Under the pieces are notes generated by a model. That model had not been told where the DNA came from. It ran no database searches and saw nothing but the letters and a program-made list of their open reading frames with translations. Source: Cryptomeria japonica (lineage: Eukaryota; Streptophyta; Pinopsida; Cupressales; Cupressaceae). Taken from it: a stretch of DNA of 64,000 nt. Numbering within the stretch: the first letter of the stretch is position 1; every line of letters begins with the position of its first letter. The stretch spans positions 531,463,791-531,527,790 of the forward strand of contig NC_081409.1 of the NCBI RefSeq assembly GCF_030272615.1. The letters run 5' to 3'. Of this stretch, positions 42,890-54,080 are shown piece after piece. The position numbers and the translations under genes are program-made.

Positions 42890-44051
42890 ATGGTAAGAAC
42901 AAAGCAAATTGCTAGGAAATCTATAGCTAGAAATGAGAGGCACCTCAAAGCTAAGAAAGAGCGGGAAGCTCTAATGAAAAACATAGAAGTAAACAATACC
43001 ATGGGGGAGGAATGGCTTGGTGACAATGAAACTTTCAACATAGTTGTAAAATGCATTAGCTAAGAGAAAAAAGAGCTGAAAGAGGCAACCAAAGCCATAA
43101 CTCACATACCTCTAGCCATGTCTGAAGAACCATCTCTTATTGAGAATGCATCCATTGAATGTAGCTCCATTAAAACTCAAAACAAACCAATAGGTTTGGG
43201 GGAGAACCTGCGAGTGCAACCACCCCCGAGATCATAGTAACGAGTTCTAATGAATCTAATGCAAATACCCTTCTTGACAATGACAAACAATTGTTCTATG
43301 TCAAAGCCTTATGATAAATAAGGATGTAATTTATCCATCATAATAATTATAATAAATACTAGAAAATTTTAGCGTCTTTTCCTTAATTATAAGGAAATGT
43401 ATGAATCTTTTTAAACGTTTTATCTAAGGGATTTAAGCTAGATAGCCTAATTGGCTTCTATTAATGATAACTCAAGTTTAGAAGGGAATTAAATATGGTA
43501 CATACATGGATCAATCCTAGAGGAAGTCAGGAGATGTCCTACCATTCTAACAACCTAAATGATAAATTGGACCAAATTATGACAAGGCTTGACCAAGATA
43601 CTTAAACAATAGGTACTTTGGAGCATCACATTGAGGGTCATGGTTAGTTTGAGTGAGGGGAATCACATGAGGAAAAATATGTTCAAACACTATCAAAACC
43701 AATCTAAGTGCACTAACCAGAGTCAACATAATGATAACAACTTTGAAGTTGGTGGTGTGAATATTAAGAGATATCAATTAGGTCAAGAATTGTCTAGGGA
43801 TATTGAAAAGGTGATTTCGCCCAGGTTTGATTGTATGGTTAGTGGGTATGCAACAAAGGTCTATCTCTTAGAGATGGAGAAATATTTTGAGATATAAGGA
43901 ACTATTCTAAAGTTGCTAAGGCAACTTGGGGAGCTTTCTAGCTATAAGGAGAGACATCCACTTGATGGATGATTAAAAAGATAGTTAAATCTAAACACTT
44001 TGACCCTAACTTGGGATTAGTATGTAGTCATATTCGAACAAAGATGGTTGC
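42890..44051 (+). pseudogene. gypsy-3 gag, 5' portion, with H3-tail-like N-terminus
   Basis: ATG at 42890 opens MVRTKQIARKSIARNERHLK, then a Glu/Lys-rich stretch to about 43240 with a stop at 43063. A noncoding-looking stretch (43310-43500) interrupts. Gag resumes near 43680 with a gag-core segment containing YLLEMEKYFEI (43870) and, after frame changes, WMIKKIVKSKHFDPNLGL (43960-44010). EMEKYF followed by an acidic residue and a tryptophan-rich core is typical of chromovirus-type gag. The N-terminal ten residues after Met differ from histone H3 residues 1-10 at two positions. Confidence 0.7.
44047..44051. other. Tat-B target-site duplication, left (GTTGC)
   Basis: GTTGC precedes the TGTGTGTGTG start of the left LTR. 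The right flank at 60264-60268 reads GCTGC, one transition different. Confidence 0.75.
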
Positions 44052-45215
44052 TGTGTGTGTGAAAAAATGAAATAAGTCTGTAAGCTGCAAGACACAACAC
44101 TTCAATTAAGTCATTACATGTATGGTTAGACAGATATAAGCATGAATAATAAAACCATAACAAATCGACCAATTGCCTTCTAAAAGATGTGAGTATAAGA
44201 TTGCTCTCAGATTTGTATAAGCAATACCAGTGACTAGACTACACGAAGACAAAGGATTTAATCTATATGAGCATGATATTAAGCTAAATGGATGCAAGAT
44301 TATGAAAGATGGATGAATAGTAAGCTATATGAATTCAAGAAATCATGAAATATGCAAAAAGAAATTAAACTAAGATGCAATAATCTCAAAAAGTAAGCAC
44401 AATATCTTCAATGACTCGAGAGCAAAAACTGTATAATAACAATAAATCTCTAAGGTGTTTTGAATGAGAGATGGAGGCTGAATTTATAGAGAATCACAAG
44501 AGAGATCAAGAAAAAACACAATTTAGGATAATTGAAATAATTCAAAAATCAGATTCAGTTAACCTTGAGATAGATTCCAATTATAGTTTAATTGAAATGC
44601 ATTCAGATTATAAGTTTGAGTTTGCATTAGAGATATAATTCAATAAATTCCATGCACTTGAGATGAAAATAGGCGATTCCATGCAATTTCTTTGATTTAT
44701 TCAAGAAAAAGGTCTTTTCAATGCAACTGAACTTCTATTCTCAAAAGCTTTGAGTTCCAATTTTAGAGAATGATAAAATTCCTTTTAATTGCTTTTCTAA
44801 TTTCAAGTTCTCTCAATTTAGAAGAAAGAAATAATATCTCAAGTTTGATTTTTCTCTCAATTCAATTCTTTTATTTTATTTTCAATTTAACTCTTGCTTT
44901 GCATATTAATTCCTCTTTTGTAATAAATTAATTCATTTTTTAATGATTAAATGAAAAATTTATTAATTAATTAAATATGCTAAGATATTTAATAAATTAA
45001 ATAGGATAATTGATCAAACATGATTTTCTTGGAATGATTTAATTAATTAAATAAATATTTAATTAATATAAAATAATTCACTTGCCATGTAATATTTGGT
45101 GATTGAAGAATTAATAATGTGCTCAAGATTGATTTAATTGTCTTTGGTTAGGATCTTGGTGATGTTGTCGAGATTAGGGGCCCATGGTTTATATGACCAT
45201 TTTTAGGGTATTACA
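44052..45215 (-). repeat. Tat-B 3' LTR (left), 1164 bp
   Basis: TGTGTGTGTGAAAA...GGTATTACA. The middle third contains indels relative to the right LTR (around 44300-44360). Confidence 0.92.
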
Positions 45216-45228
45216 TTTTCCCTCTTTG
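45216..45228 (-). other. Tat-B polypurine tract
   Basis: Minus strand CAAAGAGGGAAAA directly before the TGTAATACCC start of the 3' LTR. Confidence 0.85.
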
Positions 45229-45289
45229 AATTAATGTGCGAGCAACATGTTGGTTCAAAGAATAGTTGATGTCTAGGAGATACCAGTTC

Positions 45290-45840
45290 TGAACTTGATT
45301 GATCACGAACCAGATGAAGAGCGAGGTGTTTAGCTTGATTTGAAGCGATGAAGCTGAATAGAGTTGATTAAAGTGAAACCGATCCCAAACTTGGTTGAAC
45401 TAGGATAGATAGAGAGAAAAGATGCTGAACTTGAACTTGATTGATCAAGAAGCGGATCTTACTAATCTAGAACTTGATTGATCTAGACACAATGAGTGAA
45501 GATAAAATCAATCTTGAACTTGATGGATCAAGACACGATGAGCGAAGATAAACTGTCCAGCTTGATTTGATGCGATGAAACCGAACACCTGCTTAGATTG
45601 AGCGTGTGATCAAAGATACTCTTTAAACTTTTGATTGAGTTTAAATGAATAATCAGCTTGATGAAAAGCAATGAAACTGATTAACGTTAAGAGACTGATT
45701 CAGATGAAGACAAATATCAGCTTGATTTGAAGCGATGGAATTGATATGCCCCTAGCGATTGATTCGATTCAGATGATCAAGAGATCTTAACTTGATATGA
45801 AGTGATGAAGCTGAGATGCCCCTTAGCAATAAGAATTTGT
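45290..45840. repeat. Degenerate repeats near the Tat-B 3' LTR
   Basis: Five copies of an AGCTTGATTTGAAGCGATGA-like unit begin near 45332, 45559, 45655, 45719 and 45789, interspersed with AACTTGATTGATC phrases. It lies between the antisense PMD gene and the 3' LTR, the hypervariable zone of Tat/Ogre elements. Confidence 0.75.
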
Positions 45841-45992
45841 TTGATTTTGTTTAGTTGGAAAAGATTTTTGCTCGACTTTTGATGAAGATTTGAAAATGTT
45901 TTCTCGACATTGAAGATGTGAGGTCATGCGGTCATGAGTATTCCCCCTCGGGAGCGAAATCGAAAGATAGCGAGGGTACATGATGATTATAG

Positions 45993-46031
45993 GCAATACC
46001 AGTGACTAGACTACACCAAGACGAAGGATTT
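45993..46031. repeat. LTR-derived 39-bp segment inside Tat-B
   Basis: This segment (starting GCAATACCAGTGACTAGACT) repeats part of the element's own LTR (44221-44259 and 59302-59340), with the first 33 bases identical to the right LTR. It sits just upstream of the antisense PMD gene. Confidence 0.85.
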
Positions 46032-46307
46032 GTCGTTTCATACCTACCCTTGTATCGTACGAGCTTGTTCAAAAGAGACCATTTTGTCATTTGAGGGCTT
46101 GTTTTGTGTCATTTCAGAGTATTTTGTCGTCCTATACCCAGTCTTGACTCGTATGAGTTTCTGCCTCTACTGTGTTATGTCGTTTGAAAAACAATGAGCA
46201 TATTTGAGGGTGCAAACTTGAAAATTGGATTTTGCAATTGATTGTTTTGGATTTGCGTGATGTTTTACTTGTCTTATATCATAATTTGAAATGTTTTCTG
46301 ATGATCT

Positions 46308-46325
46308 TTTGTTTGATTCTTGCAG
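46308..46325 (+). other. Predicted 3' splice site of the antisense PMD gene (Tat-B)
   Basis: TTTGTTTGATTCTTGCAG ends at 46325, immediately before the PMD reading frame, which has no ATG of its own in the appropriate place. Exon phase is 0, as in Tat-C. Confidence 0.65.
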
Positions 46326-48167
46326 GTTCGACTACCTCACGTTCTTTTTAGATGTGTCTATCCACCGACTATGAGACTAGTTCGTGAGTTATCTGATGTG
46401 GATAGGGCACATATCAATTTATGCGGGTTTACTCATCTTCTTGACATGCCTGATATCTGTGTAAATCACCAGATGCTCACTACACTTGTAGAGAGATTCC
46501 ATTCTGAGCATAACACATTTCATTTGCCAGTTGGGGAGATGACAATCACTCCCGAGGATGTATATAGGATTCTCAGGATTCCATTCGCTGGGGATAAGGT
46601 GGATTATGATTCAGCACAACATCCTGGCCTACTAGCTCTGAGGCAGGTGTTTCATGATGCAGACATTCTAACACGGTCTATCAGTTGGGATGACATGATG
46701 GCCAGGTACAGTAAGCAGTTTCCATTGGCATGCATCCTAGCAGGATTCATCGGTTGTTTTTTTATGCTGGATAGGGGACAACATGGTTTCTTATGCGGCT
46801 GGGGCAGGATGCTAGAGAGGCTTGTGGAGCACCCTCAGAGATTAGGATGGGGTTCTTGTATTCTGGCGCACATGTATCATGAGATGCATGAGGTGGTTTA
46901 TCAGGAGGGGAAGAGTATGGCTACAGGGGTTTTGATATTACAGGTATGGGCCTGGGAGCACCTCCCAGTTTGCAGACCGATTATGAATGACACTAGAGAT
47001 CCACAACAACCCATCATATACAGATACTCCAGATATGTTACTCAACCCCATCTGGGCAAGATAGAGTACTGGAGACGACAACTAGATGATCTTATACTTG
47101 TCATATGGAGACCTTACAAGGGTCTTGAGCCTTGGGATGACTGGAGAGCTATGCGCAGAGACCTATTTATGACTTGGCCTCTCATTGCCAGATCAATGAC
47201 AATGGTCGAGCAGTTTGTGGTTACTCAAGTGATGAGGCAGTATGGTAGACCTCCAAGGATCTCGCAGGAGTTTACTGCATATCATACGCCCTGGGCATGC
47301 AGGAGTTGACTAGGTTGTAGCGGCTCAGGTGGGACTATTTAAAGGATATTGCAGATGCGGGGGTTGGTTCCAGCAGCATCCATTCCCTAGATTCACAATC
47401 TGGTGGAGTAGGCACCTATGATAGAGGAGATTGAGGATGAGGCCCCTGCGCAGGCACAGGGACAGGGAAAGAGGCAGGGACAAAGAGCCGAGGCTCTGAG
47501 GCGAGAAGGTGGTGATCCTAGTTCTAGCAGCAACAGGGTACTAGCTGGTGGTAGGCAGCAACAGAGAGGAGAGGGTGGATCCCTAGGGGCTATTGGTGTC
47601 AGACTGAGTGGAGCTAGGGTACCAGAGGGTGGAGGAGCAAGTAGCTCCCAGGAAGCTGAGACAGAGGAGAGATGAGTAGGAGGAGTTAGAGGTGGAGATG
47701 GAGGGGGTGATAAAGGTAGAGAGCCTACAAGGGAGCAGGGGGCAGATGTAGCGCGGTCGATGAGAGCATGTTTGGCAGGTCTGCTGTCACAGTTGACAAT
47801 GGCACAGACACAACTGGCGAAGCGAGACCGACAACTAGCAGAGCTTAGGGTTGAGTGAGATCATCAGTTAGCTGAGGTCAGAGCTGAGTGTGATCGTCAG
47901 CTAGTGGAGCTCAAAGTAGAGCATGATCGTCAGGTTGCAGAGATGAGGGCAGAGCGAGATGCTCTTCAGCAGGAGGTTTTGCACCAGATCAGTCGGGCGA
48001 CTTATTACGTTGCGACTTATAGTGTAGTTGTTCCTATAGTGCAACAGGTTGTACCCTACTCACAATACATGGCACAGTCTGAGGGAGATTGGGCACCTCG
48101 TAAGGACCCTAGTTAGCAGGCTCCACCTCCTCCACCACTTGGCGATGAGGGAGAGGCAGAGAGCTAG
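46326..48167 (+). pseudogene. Antisense plant mobile domain (PMD) gene, main exon (Tat-B)
   Basis: From the acceptor at 46325 the plus strand encodes MRLVRELSDVDRAHINLCGF, a PMD signature with LTTLVERFHSEHNTFHLPVG and EMTITPEDVYRILRIPFAGD, and a helical C-terminal part with ACILAGFIGCFFMLDRGQH and WAWEHLPVCRPI, open to 47309. Two frame lesions near 47290-47400 follow. The same frame then reads MIEEIEDEAPAQAQGQGKRQ, a Gln/Gly/Ser-rich stretch, and a coiled coil of five 11-residue repeats (47831-47960), ending at 48165-48167. PMD proteins (MAIN, MAIL1, with phosphatase PP7L) act in transposon silencing and genome stability in Arabidopsis. The exon 1 equivalent was not located. Confidence 0.88.
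47831..47960 (+). repeat. 33-bp tandem repeat encoding a hendecad coiled coil
   Basis: The unit encodes DRQLAELRVE plus one residue, repeated five times with variation (DHQLAEVRAEC, DRQLVELKVEH, DRQVAEMRAER). Tat-A has only about two copies at the same place. Confidence 0.85.
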
Positions 48168-49864
48168 ATTTTTTGTGTAGCTCTTAGATTTTTTGTAGAC
48201 ACACCCATTTTTTGCAGTCCTTATGATTCTTGCTCTGACGGGAGTTTCTATATGTTAGTTGACATTATTTTGTATCCTGAGACTTTATCATTATATATAC
48301 AAGATCTTGATTTGACTTCATAATACTTGTGTCGATCGATTTATGAGATTCTTTTCTATATACTTTATTATATACATATGTATATCTTTTCAGCATAGAT
48401 GTATGTAATGCAAATGAATATGAATGTTTGTTTTTGTTTCTTTTCATATGCAAATAAGTGATGAAAATGAGTAATGAGTAATGCGATTTCATTTTTGTTT
48501 TCTATGCAATAATATGAATGCAAATGAATGTATGAATCTATATATGATGCTTATGTATGCAGCTAACATCTCAATACACAAGTACTCGATTGGAGAAATG
48601 ATGAAAAAGAGACCACTTAGCTAAGAAATGATGATGCTTCCAACTCTCATTGAGAAGATAAAGAGATCATTGTTATCATACCGAAATCACTCTAAATTCA
48701 CAAAATGCAGAATGAAATGCAAAATGAGATGCAAAATGAAATGCAACCTAAACCTAGTCATTGGATTTGAAATGCTTAAGTTTCATCACTGAGCGTTAAC
48801 AAACATAGCAGGCAGATTAGAGTTCCTTTCTTTTCATGTGCAATATTAATTATCTTGTCCGCAATGACCCTTTTTTCCTTCATATCCTTGGACAGATTAC
48901 ACAGGGACCCAGATTGCATGATAAAGAAATTCCCTCAAAACAGACAAAGAAATGATGGGAAACTCCCTGTAGCATACAAATAAGCAGAGTCGAGGTATGT
49001 GTGGTGATTTCACCTTAATGTGAAGGCTCTTATCATAGACACCCAACTGATAAGATGTTTCCAGATCATCAAAATTATTCCTACAAGCAGAAAACAAAGA
49101 AAATATTATGCCCCCAATCCTTTCTCCTCTTAGTCAAGATAGACTTCCTCGAGTTACTCAGAGGGATAATAATCAAAAAACAATATAAAAGATAACATAC
49201 AAAGAAAATTTCATGCATAGCTCAAACTGTTTAGTGATTGTTTTTAGTAATGTTGGTTTACTTGTGTACTTAGTGATAAAACTCTCTAGTAGTCAGGAGA
49301 TAGGTGATTGACTCAGAGTGGATGATTGGGTATCACTGAGAGAAAGTTGACTTGGTTGATACTTCTTAGGACATGTAAAATGCTCAGTCAATTACCCTAA
49401 GAGTAGGACATTGATCAGTTTCAAGCCATGAGGGTTCTAAAAGAGCCAGGATGTCACAAAAGTGACTAAAATATACGTAGAAACAAAATCAAAGATGCAT
49501 GAAAGCGGGAATGCCAACGTTGCGTTGATAGATGGAGCGTTTGAGTACAAGAGGTGCCTGTTTGCCAGGTTTTCACCTACTTGGCAAAGATTTTTTTTTT
49601 TTTTTTAACCAAGGTGCTTGTTTACCAGGTTTTCACCAAGGCATTCTCTCTTTTTCCTTTTTTTTTCTTTTTTTCTTCAAGACTTTTTCTGATTTTTTTT
49701 TCTTTTCAAGACTTTTTCTGATTTTTTTTTTCTTTTCAGGACTTTTTCTGATTTTTTTTCTTTTTAGGACTTTGTCTGATTTTTTTTTTCTTTTCAGGAC
49801 TTTTTTTGATTTTTTTTTTCTTTTCAGGACTTTTTAGTTGTACAGGTTGCTAGAGCAGAGATTG
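48168..49864. other. Noncoding 3' region of Tat-B
   Basis: Collinear with 369-1939 of Tat-A. It contains the same CCAGGTTTTCACC stem-loop motif twice (49554-49577 and 49613-49638) and a T-rich tandem array. No gene is present. Confidence 0.65.
49640..49832. repeat. T-rich tandem repeat, about 35 bp unit
   Basis: Six or so copies of GACTTTTTCTGATTTTTTTT then CTTTTCAG. In Tat-A the same place (1860-1910) has only one or two. Phe-rich ORFs here are translations of the repeat. Confidence 0.85.
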
Positions 49865-50600
49865 CTAAGTAAAGAATTTCTTCAAGTGGATGGTGTTGAT
49901 CGGTTCACAGAGTTGTTCTCCTTCTGATGTTGAGAGTTGATAGGCACTAGAGCCAAAGATTGTAGTGACGATGTAGGGACCTAGCCAGTTGGGTTCAAAC
50001 TTCCCTTTGTTGTCTTCCATTGCTGAAAAGGCCAATGTGTAATGAAGGGTATGAGATCCCTTGCTGGAGCAAGTATGAGATTCCCATGTAGCTGACACTT
50101 CTCCAACTTTTAGAAAACTTTATAGCATCTTTCTCCATGTCTGGCCAGTAGTAGCCATCTCGTAGTAGTTTCCGAGCTAAAGTAAGACCATTCGAATGAG
50201 ATCCACAAATACCTTCATGGACTTCCGATAATGTACGTTGGGACTCTTCAGTTTCTAGACACCTAAGAAAAGTACTATCCAACCCTCGCCTAAATAGATC
50301 ATTAGCGATGATGACGTACCATGAAGCGTTTCGGGTTAGGTTCCTTTTCTCATTACGTGTAAGATTTTCTGGGATGATTTGGTCTCGTAGATAAGAGTAA
50401 ATATGGCTGTAGTGAGATGAGTCATGTCCAATTATAGAATAGACCATCTGGGACACAAGAGAATCATAGGCAGGGTAATGTAACTCTTCCACCAGGAATT
50501 CAAAGAAAAAATTACACTCTTGTAACTCTGGTATGGATGCCAAGGTGGCCATAACATTTGCTGCTTTGTTTGTGGATTTGAGAATCTGCTGAAATGACAC
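49865..50600 (-). pseudogene. Tat-B integrase with core deleted
   Basis: The minus strand gives CGSHSNGLTLARKLLRDGYY and the zinc-binding region (about 50110-50210), then HCPFQQW-like sequence. At about 50018 it joins directly to the C-terminal module KFEPNWLGPYIVTTIFGSSA, ending at 49865. Compared with Tat-A, the bases corresponding to about 2093-2793 are missing, which removes the DDE catalytic core. The deletion junction reads TTGTTGTCTTCCATTGCTG. Confidence 0.88.
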
Positions 50601-51010
50601 AAAAGTAAAATATTTCTTGAGATCATCCACCATTCTCTTATAAGGCATCCGTTTCTCATCTTGAGTCTGATATCTATCATTGATTTGATTGATGATTAGC
50701 TGAGAATCTCCATAGATGTGTAATTCCAGAACCTCCATTCGATAGCCAGCTTGATCCCGTTTACCAAAGCTTCATACTCTGCAATGTTGTTTGTACAAGG
50801 GAAAAGAATCTTATAAGCCTTTAGGATTGAATACTTTTGAGGAGTAATAAAAAGTATTCCAACACCAGAATCATTTTGAGTGAAAGACCCATCAAAGAAC
50901 ATCTTCCATGATTGTTGAGTAAGGTGCATTATTGATTCATCTGGAAATTTTATATGCAACGGTTGAGTGTCTTCAAGTGGAGCATCAACAAGTTGATCTG
51001 CAATCACCTA
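50600..51010 (-). pseudogene. Second, archaeal-like RNase H (aRNH), Tat-B
   Basis: Minus-strand blocks MFFDGSFTQNDSGVGILF, NNIAEYEALVNGIKLAIE and, after a frame change at about 50735, LHIYGDSQLIINQINDRYQT. The three acidic positions are present. It is collinear with 3345-3690 of Tat-A. Confidence 0.85.
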
Positions 51011-52215
51011 TCCTTTGATGGCATTGCGATCTACATATTCAATATCAAACTCTGTAAGAACCATGACCCATTTAGCCAATATTCCTGTAAGTGTTGCTTT
51101 GTTGAGAAGATATTTGAGCGGATCAATCTTAGCTACTAGCTTGATGGAATGTGCTAACATGTAGTGTCACATTTTTTGTGATGCAAAGACCAATGCCAAG
51201 CATGCTTTTTCTATTATAGTATAGTTCATTTCATAAGACACCAATGTTCTACTGATGTAATATATAGCTCTCTTTTTTATTTTCATTCTGTTGTGCTAGG
51301 AGTGCCCCCAATGATGAATTGGTAGCTGATATGTATAAGATCATTGGTTTACCCTGAATTGGTGGCATCAATATTGGTGGATTGGATAGGTATTCTTTTA
51401 TTTGTTGAAGGTGTTGTTCACATTCTCGATCCTAGTTGTATATTACTCCTTTCCTCAATACTTCTGTGAAAGGTTGAGCTTTGTCTGCCAACTGAGAAAT
51501 AAAGCGTCTGATTGATTGGAGACATCCCTGTAAACTTCTCATTTGACTGATGTCCTTTGGAGGCGGCATTTCCATTATAGCTTGGACCTTCTCAAGATCA
51601 ACCTCTGTTCCCTTCTTTGAAATGATGTAGCCAATTAATTTCCCTGATGTTACCCCAGATGCACACATTTTTGGATTTAGCCGGAGTTTGCCTTTTCCCA
51701 TTTTGTCTAATATAAGGCCTAGCTCTTGAATATGCGTGGATCTCTTCATAGTCTTCACTAAAGTGTCATAAACATAGTATTCCATATTCTTATGCATCAT
51801 ATCATGAAAGATAGTAGTTACTGCTCTTTGGTAAGTTGCTCCCGCGTTCTTTAGCCCAAATGGCATGACATTCCAGCAAAAGGTTCCCCATGCACAGGTG
51901 AAAGCTGTATTTTCTTGATCCCCAGGAGCTATTTTGATCTGATTATAGATGGAGAATCCATACATTAGTGAGTACATCTCATATCCAGCAGTCATATCCA
52001 TTATCATATCAATGTTAGGCAATGGAAAGTCATCCTTCGGACAAGCTTTGTTGAGATCTCTGAAGCTTGTGCAAATTCTAATAGATTTGTTTGCCTTTGA
52101 CACAGGTAATATGTTTGAAATCCATTCCGCATAGTCTATAGCTCTGATAAATCCAGCTTTTAGCAATTTTTCTAGCTCAACCTTGACTAGTAGTGCCACG
52201 TAAGGGTGCATCTAA
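51010..52215 (-). pseudogene. Tat-B RNase H and reverse transcriptase
   Basis: RT blocks: FRDLNKACPKDDFPLPNIDM, YSLMYGFSIYNQI where the first catalytic Asp is replaced by Tyr, MPFGLKNAGATYQRAVTT, and YYVYDTLVKT where the YVDD box reads YVYD. Two of the three catalytic Asp are thus lost. The RNase H part (51010-51430) is interrupted by several stops. The reading frame from 52211 to 51432 is otherwise open. Confidence 0.88.
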
Positions 52216-52328
52216 CAAAGTTTTTGCTTGACTGGTTTAACTCCTGGTGTGATAGAAAGATGGTGCATGATAAGATCAGGATCCAAACCTATCATATCAG
52301 AGTACGTTCATGCAAAATTGATCTTCTT

Positions 52329-54080
52329 TTATGAAAAGAGATGAGTGAAATCTTTCAATTCTTTTGCTAATAGTGATTGAGCTAAGTGAAGTATGTGTGG
52401 TGTCTCTTGACTCCCAATGTTCACTGGCTGAGTTGGCTCAATCAATATAGAAGACCTTTCCTGAAAATGACTTGGCAGTATATCAAGTATCTCACCTTTA
52501 GGCACCTCAGAGAGGTTTTCACCCTTAGGTACGTCCTTTATTTTCTCTTTTTTAGATTCTAACACCGCCACAATGTGGTTTTCACCATCATATCTTTTTT
52601 TTTTTTTTTTAATTTTTGCGACTAAGATACTTGATATCTATTTCAATCATATTTTCACTCTGTTCGCTGGTGGAAGAGTCCATGGGTTCAACTGCATTGA
52701 GGTAATAGACTAGTGTGTAGTCATTGGTAAAAGTAGGTACATTCATGGGTTAGTCTTGTAGACTACAGTCAATTAATTTAGGATGTACCAAGGATAGAGT
52801 GTGGACAGGTTCGAGGGAGTTCACAGTATTGTCATCACAACTGCGAATCAAAAAGTCGAGTTCTAGAAGATTACCTTGCGTAAATGTCTCAAGACCAGGA
52901 AGAGTCAGAACATGATTATTAAAGTGCACGTTAATCTTTAGTTGACCTAATCCAATAGACCTACTTGTACCATCATTCTCTACACCAAACTGGACTTCAT
53001 ATCGTGGTTCGATAGTAACAAGATCAGTAGATAGATTCTCATCATTTACATCAAAGGATTTAGAGTTTGATGCTGAGTAGATATTGTCATAAATAGGACT
53101 ATTGTCAGAGTCATCAGAGTCATCGGATGAAGTTTCTGAGTCTTCTTCAAGTGATTGAGTGAATTTATGTACGGTGTCAACACCTACATCTTTAATGTTG
53201 CAATTTCCCTCAAGATTTGGTTCATTTATCATTTGTATCTGACATACCTATTGACATAACCTTGATGGTTTTTTGAGTCCCTGTCGTCTACTCCATTTAA
53301 ATTCCTCTTGACTAATGATTGGTTTTGCTTCTGTAGCTTCCAATTCTTCTTATGTAGTCCCATACCTGATTTGTTCTATCTTATTAGAGGGGTATATAAT
53401 AGATGAAATATTTTCTGGTATTCTTCCTTCTTTCAACCTTTGTTCATAGTCTTCTTGTCTTTTTAGTTTGATTTCCTATATCTCCTTTTCTAGCTTTAAG
53501 CGCATAAGCTCTTGAGTGCAATCTCTGATATCACTGCACTCTTCTGGAGTTTCTGTAATGGATGTATTAGAGAGGTGGTCTGGACCCCATTCATACTCGT
53601 TTGAGTCAGTTTCTGAATCGTCTACTTGTTGCCTACCAGTGTATGTGACTGGAACTTTCAGTGGTGCAAACAATTCTCTGATTATTTCTACTTCGTCTCT
53701 CATAGCTTCTGGAACTTCAACTCCTTGTATTGTTGTAGTTGAAACCATCAGAACTTGAGTACTGACTGTTTCTTCTCTCTTGATTGCTAGATCCTCTTTT
53801 TCTTTTCCACATTCTGCTTGAGTTTGTTGAGTGTTGACTTCCTGTGATGTTAAAATTGATATCCTTTTCTTCCACTTAGACTTAGAAACATATTTTTGGT
53901 CTGATGTCTTTTTTGGATTGTATCGCAGTCCAGCCTTATCATTTGTAGATTTTGTTTGTAGCTGAATCGGTTCAATAATACTCTCTTGATGTTTTCCCAT
54001 GGGACCAGTACTTGGATATCCCATGCGTTGGATCATTTTGTAGCCGAGACCATATTGGGTTGGGGAAATCTCACAATGTC
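52329..54080 (-). pseudogene. Tat-B protease-RT linker with G-patch-like start
   Basis: The upstream part (54080-53476) begins with a Gly-rich, G-patch-like phrase (MGYPSTGPMGKHQESI), followed by a basic stretch and YEWGPDHLSNTS. The later part (53232-52750) is strongly acidic (EDSETSSDDSDDSDNS) and matches 5180-6022 of Tat-A. No enzyme domain is seen. A G-patch between protease and RT is known in some plant Tat elements, but the match here is by eye. Confidence 0.65.

Noticed and set aside
42890-43063. Histone H3 gene
   Set aside because: Only the first ten residues resemble H3. The rest lacks the histone fold sequence and leads into gag.
49532-49837. Phe-rich 101-codon ORF
   Set aside because: Produced by poly-T tandem repeats; Tat-A does not conserve it.
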